Shown here piece after piece: positions 45,727 through 54,957 of a stretch of DNA of 64,000 nt (positions within the stretch are counted from its first letter, which is position 1; each line of letters starts with the position of its first letter). The position numbers and the translations under genes are program-made. The stretch covers positions 38,574 to 102,573 of the forward strand of contig CANRCD010000005.1 in the NCBI GenBank assembly GCA_947629005.1, written 5' to 3'. Under the pieces are notes generated by a model. That model had not been told where the DNA came from and made no database searches. It worked only from the letters and a program-made list of their open reading frames with translations. This DNA is from an uncultured Clostridia bacterium. Lineage in GTDB: Bacteria; Bacillota; Clostridia; UMGS1883.

Positions 45727-46253
45727 ATCTGACGCGGGCGCTCGCCTGCGCGGCGGCAGCGGCAATTCTCGCGGCGCTGCTGCTATACGGCGGCTTTCCG
45801 GCCCCGTATCGAGATGCGGTGCTCGCCGGCGCGCGGGATTACGGCGTTCGCCCCAGCCTAATTTACGCTGTGATAAAGGCCGAAAGCAATTTCGACAAAG
45901 CGGCTGTAAGTCCGGCGGGAGCCAAGGGGTTGGCCCAGCTCACTGACGCGACCGCCCGCTACGCGGCGGAAATGGGCGGTATGGAGTACCGCGAAGGCGC
46001 TTCCTTTGATCCGGAGCTCAGTATTCGTCTTGCCGCGCTGTATCTTGGGTATCTTCTTGATAAATACGGCGGAGACCTGCGCTGCGCCGTAGCGGCCTAT
46101 AACGCCGGCGAGGGCAACGTGGACAAGTGGCTCGCCTCGGATGGCGGCATGAGCGCCATACCCTTCGGCGAGACCGACCGCTATCTACGGCGGGTTCGGC
46201 TCTACGATTTTATCTATTCAAGGCTCTACGATTTGGGCCCCGCCGCGGAATAA
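45711..46253 (+). CDS. Lytic transglycosylase (SLT domain)
   Basis: 180 aa. One N-terminal membrane segment or uncleaved signal (residues ~8-26), then an SLT domain with catalytic Glu in IYAVIKAESNFDKAAVSPAG, AKGLAQLTDATA, and AVAAYNAGEGNVDKWL. It cleaves peptidoglycan glycan strands outside the cell. GAAGGAGG precedes the ATG and the start overlaps coaE by 16 bp. Its stop codon overlaps the sigma-G-type -35 of the next gene, and a strong hairpin follows, so this is the end of the polA-coaE-slt unit. Confidence 0.92.
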   Translation: MRETLNLTRALACAAAAAILAALLLYGGFPAPYRDAVLAGARDYGVRPSLIYAVIKAESNFDKAAVSPAGAKGLAQLTDATARYAAEMGGMEYREGASFDPELSIRLAALYLGYLLDKYGGDLRCAVAAYNAGEGNVDKWLASDGGMSAIPFGETDRYLRRVRLYDFIYSRLYDLGPAAE

Positions 46254-46277
46254 ACGAACCCCCCTCTGTCCATACTA
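46248..46277 (+). promoter_or_regulatory. Sigma-G-type promoter of sigG
   Basis: -35 GAATA (46248-46252), 18-nt spacer, -10 CATACTA (46271-46277). This is an exact fit to the sigma-G consensus GMATR-N18-CATNMTA, 26 nt before the sigG ATG, and supports positive autoregulation. Transcription would start near 46284. Confidence 0.75.
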
Positions 46278-46298
46278 TGGACAGTAAGGGGGTTTTTA
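46258..46298 (+). terminator. Terminator-like hairpin that contains the sigG -10 and ribosome binding site
   Basis: Inner stem CTGTCCATA (46266-46274) with TATGGACAG (46276-46284), outer stem of six pairs (46260-46265 with 46287-46292), then TTTTT. It closes the transcript of the upstream unit. The right arm holds AAGGGGG (46286-46292), the only ribosome binding site of sigG, so read-through RNA would bury it, whereas RNA started near 46284 would not. Confidence 0.8.
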
Positions 46299-46302
46299 CT
46301 TG

Positions 46303-47073
46303 ATGAATGGCAAAGTCAAAATCTGCGGGGTTAACACCGCCAAGCTGCCAACGCTGACCGCCGACGAAAAGCGCGAGCTTTTTCTCGAAATAAAGGCCGG
46401 AAGCGCCGCCGCCCGTGACAAGTTTATAAAGGGCAATCTCAGACTGGTGCTGAGCATAATCGGGCGCTTCAACAACCGCGGCGAATACGTAGACGATTTG
46501 TTTCAGGTGGGCTGTATCGGGCTGATAAAGGCCATCGACAATTTTGACCTCAGCCAAAACGTGCAGTTTTCCACCTACGCCGTGCCGATGATAATCGGCG
46601 AGATACGCCGCTATCTGCGCGACAACAACGCCGTTCGTGTCAGCCGCTCACTGCGTGACACGGCCTATAAGGCGCTGTGCGTCAAGGAAAAAATGATGAA
46701 CGAAAACCAGCGCGAGCCCAACATCGACGAGATAGCCGCCGCGCTCGAGCTCCCGAGGGAGGACGTCGTTATGGCGCTCGACGCCGTTCAGGAGCCGATA
46801 TCCCTGTTCGAGCCGGTTTACCATGACGGCGGCGACACCGTGTTCGTCATGGATCAGGTGCGCGACGAAAAAAACCTCGACGAAACATGGATAGAGCAAA
46901 TCTCCCTGCGCGAGGCGCTCAGCAAGCTGCCCGAAAAGGAGAAGGGCGTGGTGAATCTGCGGTTTTTCAAGGGAAAAACCCAGACAGAGGTTGCCGGCGA
47001 GATAGGCATAAGCCAAGCCCAAGTCAGCCGTATCGAAAAAAGCGCGATAGAGCATTTGCGAAAAAGCCTGTAA
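46303..47073 (+). CDS. sigG: RNA polymerase sporulation sigma-G factor
   Basis: 256 aa from ATG 46303 (a TTG three nt... one codon earlier is possible). Late forespore sigma factor. The N-terminus KVKICGVNTAKLPTLTADEK is the SigG signature; region 2 GEYVDDLFQVGCIGLIKAID and STYAVPMIIGEIRRYLRDNN, region 3 VSRSLRDTAYKAL, SLFEPVYHDGGD, and region 4 EVAGEIGISQAQVSRIEK follow. It switches on genes for spore DNA protection, coat/cortex and germination. Unlike the usual sigE-sigG order, it follows a lytic transglycosylase. The leader carries the hairpin and promoter described above. Confidence 0.95.
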   Translation: MNGKVKICGVNTAKLPTLTADEKRELFLEIKAGSAAARDKFIKGNLRLVLSIIGRFNNRGEYVDDLFQVGCIGLIKAIDNFDLSQNVQFSTYAVPMIIGEIRRYLRDNNAVRVSRSLRDTAYKALCVKEKMMNENQREPNIDEIAAALELPREDVVMALDAVQEPISLFEPVYHDGGDTVFVMDQVRDEKNLDETWIEQISLREALSKLPEKEKGVVNLRFFKGKTQTEVAGEIGISQAQVSRIEKSAIEHLRKSL

Positions 47074-47187
47074 TAGGGAACGTAAAAAATATGCTTTGGA
47101 TCTAGCGCCTCCAATTTACGGAGCAAATTGTTTGACGGCCCATTTTGCTATTATATTTATCTAACAAATATTTGCACAGCAACCTGC

Positions 47188-47320
47188 GGAGCGCCGAGGT
47201 CGGCGCTCCCTACCACAGAATTTATATAAGAATTTATATAAATAAAGCCAATTGTGACGCGGCTTACGCAGCTGCCCCTCATCAGTCGGCTTCGCCGACA
47301 GCTTCCCCTAAGGGGGAAGC
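47188..47320. repeat. Intergenic repeat modules with three hairpins
   Basis: GGAGCGCCGA/TCGGCGCTCC (47188-47209), GTCGGC/GCCGAC (47285-47299) and GCTTCCCC/GGGGAAGC (47301-47320, then CTTTTATT). The same ordered modules are present in decayed form at 15314-15405. Between them is a short AT-rich tandem repeat (AATTTATATAA twice, 47219-47242). The gene-free stretch 47074-47459 holds only this and the typA terminator. Confidence 0.55.
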
Positions 47321-47355
47321 CTTTTATTGCAAGCCGCAACAAATGCGTAAATATA

Positions 47356-47391
47356 AAAAACCCCCGTAAAATTACTTTTACGGGGGTTTTT
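47356..47391. terminator. Bidirectional intrinsic terminator, 3' of typA
   Basis: Perfect 16-bp stem (47356-47371 with 47376-47391), loop TTAC, with A and T runs at the outer ends. Confidence 0.9.
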
Positions 47392-47459
47392 AATGGGCCC
47401 GCGGGCTCCTTAAACGTGTTAGGGGGTTATTTAGGCGACGGCCATATCAAAAGCGACCC

Positions 47460-49295
47460 CTATTTCATTCCCTTTTTTGCGCGGTTGGCGGCCTTCGCGC
47501 GGAGGTCGGTATTCAAAATGGCCTTTCTGAGGCGCAGAGCGTGTGGAGTGACCTCCAGCAGCTCGTCGTCGCCTATGAATTCAAGACATTCCTCGAGGCT
47601 CATATTGCGGGGAGGAGTTAGGCGGATATTGTCGTCGCTGCCGGCGGCGCGCATATTCGTAGCCTGCTTGCGCTTGCACACGTTCACCACAATGTCCTCC
47701 AGACGGCTGCATTCGCCCACGACCATGCCCTCGTATACCTTTTCGCCGGGCCCTATAAACATATCGCCCCTGTCCTGCGCGTTGAACAGGCCGTAGGCCA
47801 CGGCCTCGCCGTCCTCGTGCGCGATGAGGCTGCCGCGGCTGCGGGTGTTGAAGTCGCCCTCGATATAGGGCTCGTAACTGTCGAAAACGTGATTTATGAC
47901 GCCGGTGCCCTTTGTGGCCGTCAGCAGCTCGCCGCGATAGCCGATGAGCCCCCGGGCGGGGATTTTGAACTCAAGCTTGGTATAGCCGGCAGCGCCGGGG
48001 GCCATGTTTACGAGCGTACCCTTGCGGCTGCCTATGCCCTCCATAACCACGCCGGTGAACTCGTCCGGCACGTCCACGGTCAAAAGCTCCACCGGCTCGC
48101 AGAGCACGCCGTCGATAGTTTTGTTTATGGTGCGGGGCTTGCCCACCGCGAACTCGTAGCCCTGACGGCGCATATTTTCGATGAGTACGCTCAGGTGAAG
48201 CTCGCCTCGGCCCGAAACGACAAAGCGGTCGGGGGAGTCGGTCTCGGCCACCTTGAGGGCAATGTTGCTTTCGAGCTCGCGCATGAGGCGGTCGCGCAGG
48301 TGCCGGCTTGTGACGTACTCGCCGTCCTTTCCGGCGAAGGGACTGTCGTTCACGCAGAAGGTCATCGAGAGCACAGGCTCGTCCACGGGGGTGAATGGCA
48401 GCGGCTCCACTTGTGCGGGGGAGCATATCGTATCGCCGATGTTTATCTTATCCACGCCGCTTATGGCAACTATCTCGCCTGCGCCGGCCTCGGTTATGGT
48501 TTCTCGGCTGAGGTCGGTGAAGCAGTGCAGCTTGCTGACGCGGGAATTATAGGGCGTTATGCCCTCGCGGCAGATAGTTATGGGCATATTTGTCCTGACA
48601 ACGCCGCGGTCGATGCGGCCCACGGCTATACGGCCGGTGAAGGAATCATAGTCGATGTTCGACACCAGCATACGAAACTCGCCGTCCATGGTGTTTTTGG
48701 GGGCGGGTATGGTATCGACGATGAGGTCGAACAGCACCTTAAGGTTGTCTGGGTGATTATCGGGCGAAAGGCTTGCCCAGCCGTCGCGCCCGCTGACGTA
48801 GACGATGGGTGCGTCAAGCTGCTCGTCGGTGGCGCCGAGGTCGATGAACAGTTCCAAAAGCTCGTCCGTCACTTCGTAGGGGCGGGCGCCGGGGCGGTCC
48901 ACCTTGTTTATCACCATTATGGGGCAAAGGTTCAGCGCCAGAGCCTTTTTCAGCACAAAGCGGGTCTGTGGCATACAGCCCTCGAAGGCGTCCACAAGCA
49001 GCAGCACGCCGTCGGCCATTTTAAGGCCGCGCTCCACCTCGCCGCCGAAGTCGGCGTGGCCGGGGGTGTCGATTATGTTTATTTTCACGCCGCCGTAGAC
49101 AAGGCTGGTGTTCTTGGCAAGTATGGTTATGCCGCGCTCGCGCTCGAGATCGTTCGAGTCCATCACGCGCTCCTCCACCTGCTCGTTCTCGCGGAAAACG
49201 CCGCTCTGGCGGAGCATTGCGTCCACAAGAGTGGTCTTGCCATGGTCTACGTGAGCGATTATGGCTATATTTCTTATATCCTTGGGGTCTCTCAT
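47460..49295 (-). CDS. typA: Ribosome-associated GTPase TypA/BipA
   Basis: 611 aa. EF-G-like GTPase involved in 50S assembly and stress adaptation. Canonical G motifs: G1 [10 protein letters not shown]2 [11 protein letters not shown]3 [12 protein letters not shown]4 NKVDRP. The C-terminal BipA-specific domain ends with [20 protein letters not shown] and [20 protein letters not shown] precedes the ATG, which lies 18 bp after the HD-domain gene. Confidence 0.97.
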   Translation of the reverse strand: MRDPKDIRNIAIIAHVDHGKTTLVDAMLRQSGVFRENEQVEERVMDSNDLERERGITILAKNTSLVYGGVKINIIDTPGHADFGGEVERGLKMADGVLLLVDAFEGCMPQTRFVLKKALALNLCPIMVINKVDRPGARPYEVTDELLELFIDLGATDEQLDAPIVYVSGRDGWASLSPDNHPDNLKVLFDLIVDTIPAPKNTMDGEFRMLVSNIDYDSFTGRIAVGRIDRGVVRTNMPITICREGITPYNSRVSKLHCFTDLSRETITEAGAGEIVAISGVDKINIGDTICSPAQVEPLPFTPVDEPVLSMTFCVNDSPFAGKDGEYVTSRHLRDRLMRELESNIALKVAETDSPDRFVVSGRGELHLSVLIENMRRQGYEFAVGKPRTINKTIDGVLCEPVELLTVDVPDEFTGVVMEGIGSRKGTLVNMAPGAAGYTKLEFKIPARGLIGYRGELLTATKGTGVINHVFDSYEPYIEGDFNTRSRGSLIAHEDGEAVAYGLFNAQDRGDMFIGPGEKVYEGMVVGECSRLEDIVVNVCKRKQATNMRAAGSDDNIRLTPPRNMSLEECLEFIGDDELLEVTPHALRLRKAILNTDLRAKAANRAKKGMK

Positions 49296-49313
49296 GGGTA
49301 TTCCTCTTTTCTG

Positions 49314-49898
49314 TCAGTTCTTCTTTTTCCCGTTTTTTTCTGTTACAAAGCAGCTCCAGTTGTCGGCGTAGTGCAAAAGCAGCAGCAGCGGACGCTCCTT
49401 CGCCGCCACGGAACTGTTGTCGTCAACATACTGGCCGTCGTGGTAAACTATGGCCTGAGCCTCGTCCTCCGTCAGGGGGAAGCGCGGACCGATGAGGTAA
49501 AGACTGCGCACCGGCACGCTTAAGTATGTGAGCTTGTCGCTCATGCGGAAGGGCGCGGCTATGCCGTATTCCTTTTGTTTTTGGGTGGGCGTGTTGGGCA
49601 GATACATGGGCTTACCCGGCACGCCCGCTTTGCCGAGATCGTGCAGCAGCGCCGTCACCACGCAGCTTTCAACGCTTATCTCCGGCGCCAGCGCCTCGCG
49701 CAGGCGCAGCAGAGCTTCGCACACGTTCACGCTGTGCTCGAGCAGCCCGCCCTCTCGGTTAAGGTGATAGCGGGTACTGGCCGGAGCCGTCAGATAGGCG
49801 GTTTTATTCTCCACAAAGTCCATCAGCGAGGCAAATTCCTCCCGCCGCTCTGTCACAAGGGTTTTGTAATATTCGTATTTTTCGCGGACGCCGTCCAT
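49314..49898 (-). CDS. HD-domain phosphohydrolase-like protein
   Basis: 194 aa from ATG 49898, with GGAGGGG upstream; the longer frame begins without a site. HD motif: H55 (LLEHSVNVC), H86-D87 (ALLHDLGKAG), and a later YHDGQYVDDNS region, so the metal site appears complete. Such proteins cleave phosphate from nucleotides or nucleic acids; the substrate is not clear. It sits upstream of typA in the same direction and may share its transcript. The product is soluble. Confidence 0.8.
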   Translation of the reverse strand: MDGVREKYEYYKTLVTERREEFASLMDFVENKTAYLTAPASTRYHLNREGGLLEHSVNVCEALLRLREALAPEISVESCVVTALLHDLGKAGVPGKPMYLPNTPTQKQKEYGIAAPFRMSDKLTYLSVPVRSLYLIGPRFPLTEDEAQAIVYHDGQYVDDNSSVAAKERPLLLLLHYADNWSCFVTEKNGKKKN

Positions 49899-49976
49899 TG
49901 CCGCCCCTCCGTTCCCTGCTATTTTTTGCCGTGAAACCAATTATACACCCGTTGGAGAAAAATTTCAAGATTTATA

Positions 49977-50005
49977 TTGAAATTTTCGGCGGATTAGTGT
50001 AAAAT
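49977..50005 (+). promoter_or_regulatory. Promoter of the WG-repeat lipoprotein gene
   Basis: -35 TTGAAA (49977-49982), 17-nt spacer, -10 TAAAAT (50000-50005); an overlapping TATAAT lies at 50007-50012. Confidence 0.65.
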
Positions 50006-50041
50006 GTATAATAAATATAGTCTGACGGAGGTATTTTTTGT

Positions 50042-50842
50042 ATGAGAAAAAGAATGATTTTCTTCTTTATAGCCGCGATAGCCGCGCTGACACTGTGCTC
50101 GTGCGGAAAAAACGGCATGACGGGCGAGTTTGCCGGACTTAAGGAGGCCGCCGAAAGCAAGAGCGGCGTAATTTACAGGACTACTTATTTTGAGCTCAAC
50201 CGCGGGAAGGACGGTTTCCCATATCCGGAGAAAAACGCCGACGGCGCTGTGCGCTACGTATATGAAAACGACGAGGGCGAAAAGGCCCCGCTGACTGATT
50301 ACGCCTTTGCCGACGCCCGCGACAGCTACTATGTGGACGAAAACAAGTATCTGGCCCCCGCCACCGAGGACGGCAAAAGCTGGGGCTATGTGCTGCTCGA
50401 CAAGAGCGGCGACGGCGGATACAGCTGGGACATCGAGCCCATATACGAGAACGCCGAGATGTTCTGCGAGCAGCTTGCCGCGGTGAAAATCGACGGAAAA
50501 TACGGCGCTATAAACGAAAACGGCGACCTTGTACTGCCCGCGATTTACGACAGCATGAAATTTCGCTCCTTCGGCCTGATGCCGGCCTCGCTCGATGGCG
50601 AGTGGTACTTCCTTGACGCCGGAGGCGACAGGCTCTTCGGCCCCTTTGAGGACGCGGAAAGTTTCGATTACGGCTTTGCCGCGGTTAAGCGTGACGGCAA
50701 ATGGGGTTTTATCGACAAGAGCGGCGTTGACGCAACGGCCTTTGTCTATGACGAGGTCTACTCTGTCGAGGACGACGGCAGCGCGTGGGTGCGCGTCGGG
50801 AAAAAGTGGAGGCAGGTTCAGGTGCGAACGACAGAGGGCTAA
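50042..50842 (+). CDS. WG-repeat lipoprotein
   Basis: 266 aa. Lipoprotein signal MRKRMIFFFIAAIAALTLCS with the lipobox LTLC (Cys19). The mature part has WG-type beta repeats: KSWGYVLLDKSG, GKYGAINENGDLVLPAIYDS, GEWYFLDAGGDRLFGPFEDA and GKWGFIDKSGVDATAFVYDE, each about 35-50 residues, the first degenerate. WG repeats occur in exported proteins of anaerobes and their role is mostly unknown. CGGAGG precedes the ATG. Convergent with the amidase gene across a double hairpin. Confidence 0.88.
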   Translation: MRKRMIFFFIAAIAALTLCSCGKNGMTGEFAGLKEAAESKSGVIYRTTYFELNRGKDGFPYPEKNADGAVRYVYENDEGEKAPLTDYAFADARDSYYVDENKYLAPATEDGKSWGYVLLDKSGDGGYSWDIEPIYENAEMFCEQLAAVKIDGKYGAINENGDLVLPAIYDSMKFRSFGLMPASLDGEWYFLDAGGDRLFGPFEDAESFDYGFAAVKRDGKWGFIDKSGVDATAFVYDEVYSVEDDGSAWVRVGKKWRQVQVRTTEG

Positions 50843-50895
50843 AAGCCTGTTTGCCACAGGCTTTAAAAAAGGGCGGCCATCGGCCGCCCTTTTCG
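50842..50895. terminator. Tandem hairpins between convergent genes
   Basis: AAAGCCTGT/ACAGGCTTT (50842-50864), then AAAAGGGCGGCC/GGCCGCCCTTTT (50867-50893). The second is a good bidirectional terminator for the lipoprotein and amidase genes. Confidence 0.85.
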
Positions 50896-50902
50896 TATAT
50901 TC

Positions 50903-52504
50903 TTACAGACCTTTGTCGGCCTTCATTTTATCCATCGTTTTTATAATACCTTCGGTTATGCCGGAGGCAAGCGCCTCCTGTCCGGACTCGCTGGTGAGGT
51001 AGGCCCTGTCGGAGGAGTTGCTGATAAAGGCGGTCTCGACAAGGGCGGCGGGCTGGAGCGTGGTGCGCACCACGTAAAGGTGCGAGCCGTCGTGTATCTG
51101 GCCGGCGCGCAGACTTGTGGCGGCAAGGTTGGCGTTGTAGATATTCTCCGCTAAAATCGTGCCGTACTTTGAGTCTGGGTCGTAATAGACCTGCGTGCCG
51201 TTGGAATCGGGATTTTCAAAGGAATTGCAGTGTATGCTGACGAAAATCGCCGGAATTTTGCCGCCGCGCTTTTTATTGGCTATCTCGGCCCTCTCCTGAA
51301 GAGTGGGCTTGACGTCGTCGGTGGTGCGGGTGGTGATGACGTTATATCCCGCCGCGCGGAGCTTCGCAACAACCTTTTCCGATATGGCGAGGGTGATGGC
51401 GCTTTCTTTGACGCTGCCGGCCATGGCGCCGGGATCGCTGCCGCCGTGGCCCGCGTCGATAACGACGGTAGTGTAGTCAAATTCCTTGGTCGCTGTGGTA
51501 TCCACCGTGCCGGAGGTATCGAGCTCGACGGCCCCTTCCGCGCTTCCGCTTCCGCCGGAGCCCGTATCGGTCTTGGGCGGCTGGGCCGCGGTAATGGAAT
51601 CGGGAGAGAAAACGGCCCCTCCGGTAAGGTCGCCGATGTTGGTGGCGTACTTGCCGGAAGCCGCCGTAGCCACGATAACGATGCCGTTCTCAGAACGGTA
51701 AACTTCGATGTTGGGCTGCTTGTCAACGTCCAGCACTATGCGGGCCATGCCGTCGTGGTTGGCCGCGCGGACGCCCTTCACAATTGAGCCCGAGCCTGAA
51801 GCCGCGCCGCCGGAGTATACCGCGCCGTCAAAGTCCATAACCACGCGCTCAGGCGTGTTGTAGCGGGCCACGGTAGGCTTGGCGGGCTTCGTATATGTGA
51901 GGTAAACAAGGTCCGCCGAGGCGATGCTCTCAACGGAAACGGCGCTTATCACGCTGTCCGAGGCGGGCTGTACCGGCTGCGTGGGCTGAGACGACTGCGC
52001 GGTGGAGGTGGATTCTCCGTATATATAGGGCGAAGCCTCGCTCAGCTTAACCGTGCGGCGGGCGTCGTCCCACTCGACGTCGTAGCCGAGCAGGTTTGCA
52101 ACTATGCGCACGGGAACCATGGTCTTATCGTTGATTATCATCGGCGCGGGATCGGTGTCCGCAATAGAGACCTTGGAACGCCCCAAATAAACCGAACGGC
52201 TGCCGGTGGTGAACAGCACGTCGGCGCCGTTGTATGATATTTTCGTCTGGCTGGTCTCGTTTATCCACGTAACGCTTGCTCCCAGCGACTCAAAAACCTC
52301 GCGCACGGGCACAAGGGTGCGGTCCATAAGTATCACGGGCGGCATTTCCTTTGTCGCAACGCGTCTGCCGTCAAGTTCGATAAACACGTCGGGCTCGTTG
52401 TAATAGTGATAAACCTCGTCGTATATTAAATTCATTTCAACGGCGTGCGCTGCCGGAGAGCAGAGCACAAGGGCGAGCAGCACCGCAGGCAGAAGCTTTC
52501 GCAT
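50903..52504 (-). CDS. N-acetylmuramoyl-L-alanine amidase with copper-amine-oxidase-like and AMIN domains
   Basis: 533 aa. Signal peptide MRKLLPAVLLALVLCSPAAH. Residues ~35-155 form a pair of copper-amine-oxidase N-terminal-like repeats (PVILMDRTLVPVREVFESLG, NDKTMVPVRIVANLLGYDVE), used in Clostridia as wall-binding units. Residues ~185-285 are an AMIN domain (RYNTPERVVMDFDGAVY, GMARIVLDVDK). The C-terminal Amidase_3 domain has the zinc ligands in DAGHGGSDPGA, VKES and SIHCNSF and the catalytic Glu in VETAFISN. It cuts the bond between MurNAc and L-Ala during cell separation or sporulation. GAGGTGG precedes the ATG. Monocistronic. Confidence 0.94.
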   Translation of the reverse strand: MRKLLPAVLLALVLCSPAAHAVEMNLIYDEVYHYYNEPDVFIELDGRRVATKEMPPVILMDRTLVPVREVFESLGASVTWINETSQTKISYNGADVLFTTGSRSVYLGRSKVSIADTDPAPMIINDKTMVPVRIVANLLGYDVEWDDARRTVKLSEASPYIYGESTSTAQSSQPTQPVQPASDSVISAVSVESIASADLVYLTYTKPAKPTVARYNTPERVVMDFDGAVYSGGAASGSGSIVKGVRAANHDGMARIVLDVDKQPNIEVYRSENGIVIVATAASGKYATNIGDLTGGAVFSPDSITAAQPPKTDTGSGGSGSAEGAVELDTSGTVDTTATKEFDYTTVVIDAGHGGSDPGAMAGSVKESAITLAISEKVVAKLRAAGYNVITTRTTDDVKPTLQERAEIANKKRGGKIPAIFVSIHCNSFENPDSNGTQVYYDPDSKYGTILAENIYNANLAATSLRAGQIHDGSHLYVVRTTLQPAALVETAFISNSSDRAYLTSESGQEALASGITEGIIKTMDKMKADKGL

Positions 52505-52636
52505 GAAACCACCTCGAAAATACTTTATGTGACAACTTTTATTATAATATCGTCATGTTACACGATTGTTACAAAAAGGTAACGAAACTGTAAATCTTGT
52601 AACAATTGCGTAAAATTTTAACAAATTTGTAAAAAC

Positions 52637-53662
52637 TTACCAAGTTACCTGCCCGTTTCCGGCGTCGAACGGCGCTCCGTAGTGCTCGTAGGCGGCTTTT
52701 GTGGCGCAGCGGCCGCGTGGGGTGCGGCTCAGAAAGCCAAGCTGCATAAGGTATGGCTCGTAAACGTCCTCTATGGTGGAGGCGTCCTCGCCGATGGTGG
52801 CGGCGAGGGTGTCAAGCCCTACGGGCCCTCCGCCGAAGTTTTGGATTATCGAGAGCATCATGCGCTTGTCCACAGCGTCGAGGCCAAGGCGGTCGATTTC
52901 GAGGATTTTCAGGGCCTTGTCGGCCACGTCCTTTGTGATGTTTCCGTCGCCCATAATTTGAGCGAAGTCGCGCACGCGGCGCAGCAGACGGTTGGCAATT
53001 CGCGGCGTCCCGCGAGAGCGGGAGGCGATCTCGACGGCGCCGCCGTCCTCAATTTGTACGCCGAGGATCCCCGCGCTGCGCTTGATTATGGTGGTGAGGT
53101 CGTGCGTATTGTAAAGCTCCAGCCGCGCTATCACGCCAAAGCGGTCGCGCAGAGGGGCCGAAAGCAGGCCGGCGCGGGTGGTGGCCCCGACGAGCGTAAA
53201 GGGCGAAAGACTCAGCCTGACCGATTGGGCGCTGGGCCCCTTGCCAATGATGATATCGAGCGAAAAGTCCTCCATCGCGGGGTAGAGTATCTCCTCCACA
53301 CTGCGGGAAAGGCGGTGTATCTCGTCGATAAAGAGCACGTCATGCGGGCCGAGGTTCGTCAATATCGCCGCGAGGTCCATCGGCTTTTCGATGGCGGGGC
53401 CGCTTGTTACGCGGATATTCACGCCCATCTCGTTGGCTATTATGCCCGCAAGCGTGGTTTTGCCGAGGCCCGGCGGGCCGTAGAGCAGGCAATGGTCAAG
53501 GGCTTCGCCGCGCTCGAGAGCGGCGTGGATATAGACCTTCAGGCTTTCCTTTGTCTTGTCCTGCCCAATGTATTCGTCCATGGTTTTCGGGCGGATGCTG
53601 AATTCGAGCTCGTTGTCGCCGCTTAACTGGCGGCCAGAGATTATGCGGTCGTCAAATTCCAT
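52637..53662 (-). CDS. ruvB: Holliday junction branch-migration ATPase RuvB
   Basis: 341 aa. AAA+ motor that drives branch migration with RuvA. Walker [20 protein letters not shown], Walker [12 protein letters not shown], sensor [20 protein letters not shown]-terminal winged helix (GVDALDKR-like [22 protein letters not shown]). Its start overlaps the end of ruvA by 11 bp. Last gene of ruvC-ruvA-ruvB. Confidence 0.98.
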   Translation of the reverse strand: MEFDDRIISGRQLSGDNELEFSIRPKTMDEYIGQDKTKESLKVYIHAALERGEALDHCLLYGPPGLGKTTLAGIIANEMGVNIRVTSGPAIEKPMDLAAILTNLGPHDVLFIDEIHRLSRSVEEILYPAMEDFSLDIIIGKGPSAQSVRLSLSPFTLVGATTRAGLLSAPLRDRFGVIARLELYNTHDLTTIIKRSAGILGVQIEDGGAVEIASRSRGTPRIANRLLRRVRDFAQIMGDGNITKDVADKALKILEIDRLGLDAVDKRMMLSIIQNFGGGPVGLDTLAATIGEDASTIEDVYEPYLMQLGFLSRTPRGRCATKAAYEHYGAPFDAGNGQVTW

Positions 53663-54269
53663 TGCTCATCCTCCTAAGCGCTTCCTTTATTATATCCTCG
53701 GTGGAGAGGGCCGCGCCTTCCGAGCTTATCCGCACCACGGTTTTCTGTGCCTCGCTGGGGGAGCAGCCCAAGGCGATGAGCGCGTTTATCGCGGCCACGT
53801 CGGCCGATGGTGAGGCCGTTTCCGCATCCGCGGCGTAGGCCTTCGCGGCGCGGACGGTAGCGTCGGCGGTGTCGATTTTGCCTCGCAGCTCCAGAATAAT
53901 GCGCTGGGCGATTTTCGCTCCCACTCCCTGCGCGCGGCATATCGCCTTTACGTCATCCGATATTATGGCCGCGGCAAGCTCGGCTGGCGCCAGCACGCTG
54001 AGTATGGCCAGCGCGGCCTTGCAGCCCACGCCGCTGACCGAAAGCAGGCGGTTGAAGTAGTCGATTCCGCTCCTGTCAGCAAAGCCGAAAAGTTTTATCG
54101 CGTCCTCCTGAACGTGAAGATAGGTAAAAACCTTGGCCTCTGAGCCGTCGGCGGGCAGCCTTGCCATGTCGCGGGTGGGCATGGCCACTCCGAAGCCCAC
54201 TCCGCCCACGTCGAGGATAATGCCGCTCTCATCCCTGTGCGCAATTATGCCTTTTAAGTAAGAAATCAT
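53652..54269 (-). CDS. ruvA: Holliday junction DNA-binding subunit RuvA
   Basis: 205 aa from ATG 54269, which overlaps the ruvC stop by 4 bp; the longer frame lies inside ruvC. Tetrameric junction-binding protein: OB domain ([36 protein letters not shown]), helix-hairpin-helix pairs ([36 protein letters not shown]) and a C-terminal three-helix domain that contacts RuvB ([18 protein letters not shown]). Confidence 0.97.
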   Translation of the reverse strand: MISYLKGIIAHRDESGIILDVGGVGFGVAMPTRDMARLPADGSEAKVFTYLHVQEDAIKLFGFADRSGIDYFNRLLSVSGVGCKAALAILSVLAPAELAAAIISDDVKAICRAQGVGAKIAQRIILELRGKIDTADATVRAAKAYAADAETASPSADVAAINALIALGCSPSEAQKTVVRISSEGAALSTEDIIKEALRRMSNGI

Positions 54270-54796
54270 TTCACTGTCCCCCGTTTCATGAGCTCGCCGA
54301 GAGCCGTTTGGCTGTTGAAGCGCGCGCTGTTGCCGTGGCATATAGCTATCGCCAGCGCGTCGGCAACATCGTCCGGCTTGGGCGTTTCGTCAAGGCCCAG
54401 CATAAGCTTCATCATCTGCTGTATCTGTTTTTTGTCGGCCCTGCCGTAGCCCGTCAGCGCCTGCTTCACCTGAAGCGGCGTGTATTCGTATATCGGAATG
54501 CCCGCCTGCACCGCCGCCAACAGTATCACCCCTCTGGCCTGTCCCACGGCAAAGGCCGTTTTTGCGTTATTGTTGAAGAAAAGCTCCTCCACGCTCACAG
54601 CGTCGGGCTTGTATTTTTCTATCGTTTCCACGGCGCGGCCGTATATATCCATCAGCCTCAGCTCGAGCGGAGTGTGCGCCGGCGTGGTTATAGCTCCGTA
54701 CCAGACGGGCCTGTATGTATTTTGTATCTTGTCCACCACGCCCGCGCCGACAATGGCTATTCCGGGGTCAATTCCGAGTATCCTGATATTATTCAT
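54266..54796 (-). CDS. ruvC: Holliday junction resolvase RuvC
   Basis: 176 aa from the ATG at 54796, where AAAGGA is at best spacing; ATG 54802 is possible. Endonuclease that cuts the junction: catalytic acids in ILGIDPGIAIVG, VEELFF and KPDDVADALAIAICH. First gene of the ruvCAB unit. No LexA box is seen before it, unlike uvrBA. Confidence 0.97.
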   Translation of the reverse strand: MNNIRILGIDPGIAIVGAGVVDKIQNTYRPVWYGAITTPAHTPLELRLMDIYGRAVETIEKYKPDAVSVEELFFNNNAKTAFAVGQARGVILLAAVQAGIPIYEYTPLQVKQALTGYGRADKKQIQQMMKLMLGLDETPKPDDVADALAIAICHGNSARFNSQTALGELMKRGTVK

Positions 54797-54895
54797 GCTC
54801 ATTTTCCTTTGTCAAATATTTTCCTAATATAATTGTACCTCAAAACGACAAAAAAATCAAGGGCTAAAAAAATCTGAAAAATTTTCAAAAAGGGC

Positions 54896-54924
54896 TTGTG
54901 TATTTATAAATTTTGTTGTATAAT
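54896..54924 (+). promoter_or_regulatory. Promoter of argGH
   Basis: -35 TTGTGT (54896-54901), 17-nt spacer, -10 TATAAT (54919-54924). No T-box or long leader fits in the 33 nt before the argG ATG. Confidence 0.75.
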
Positions 54925-54957
54925 TATTGAAAAGTTTGATTTACGGAGGAATTTACC

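Noticed and set aside
47817..49523. 568-codon open frame on the plus strand opposite typA
   Set aside because: Antisense shadow of typA, rich in Gly/Ala/His/Val, with no recognisable domain.
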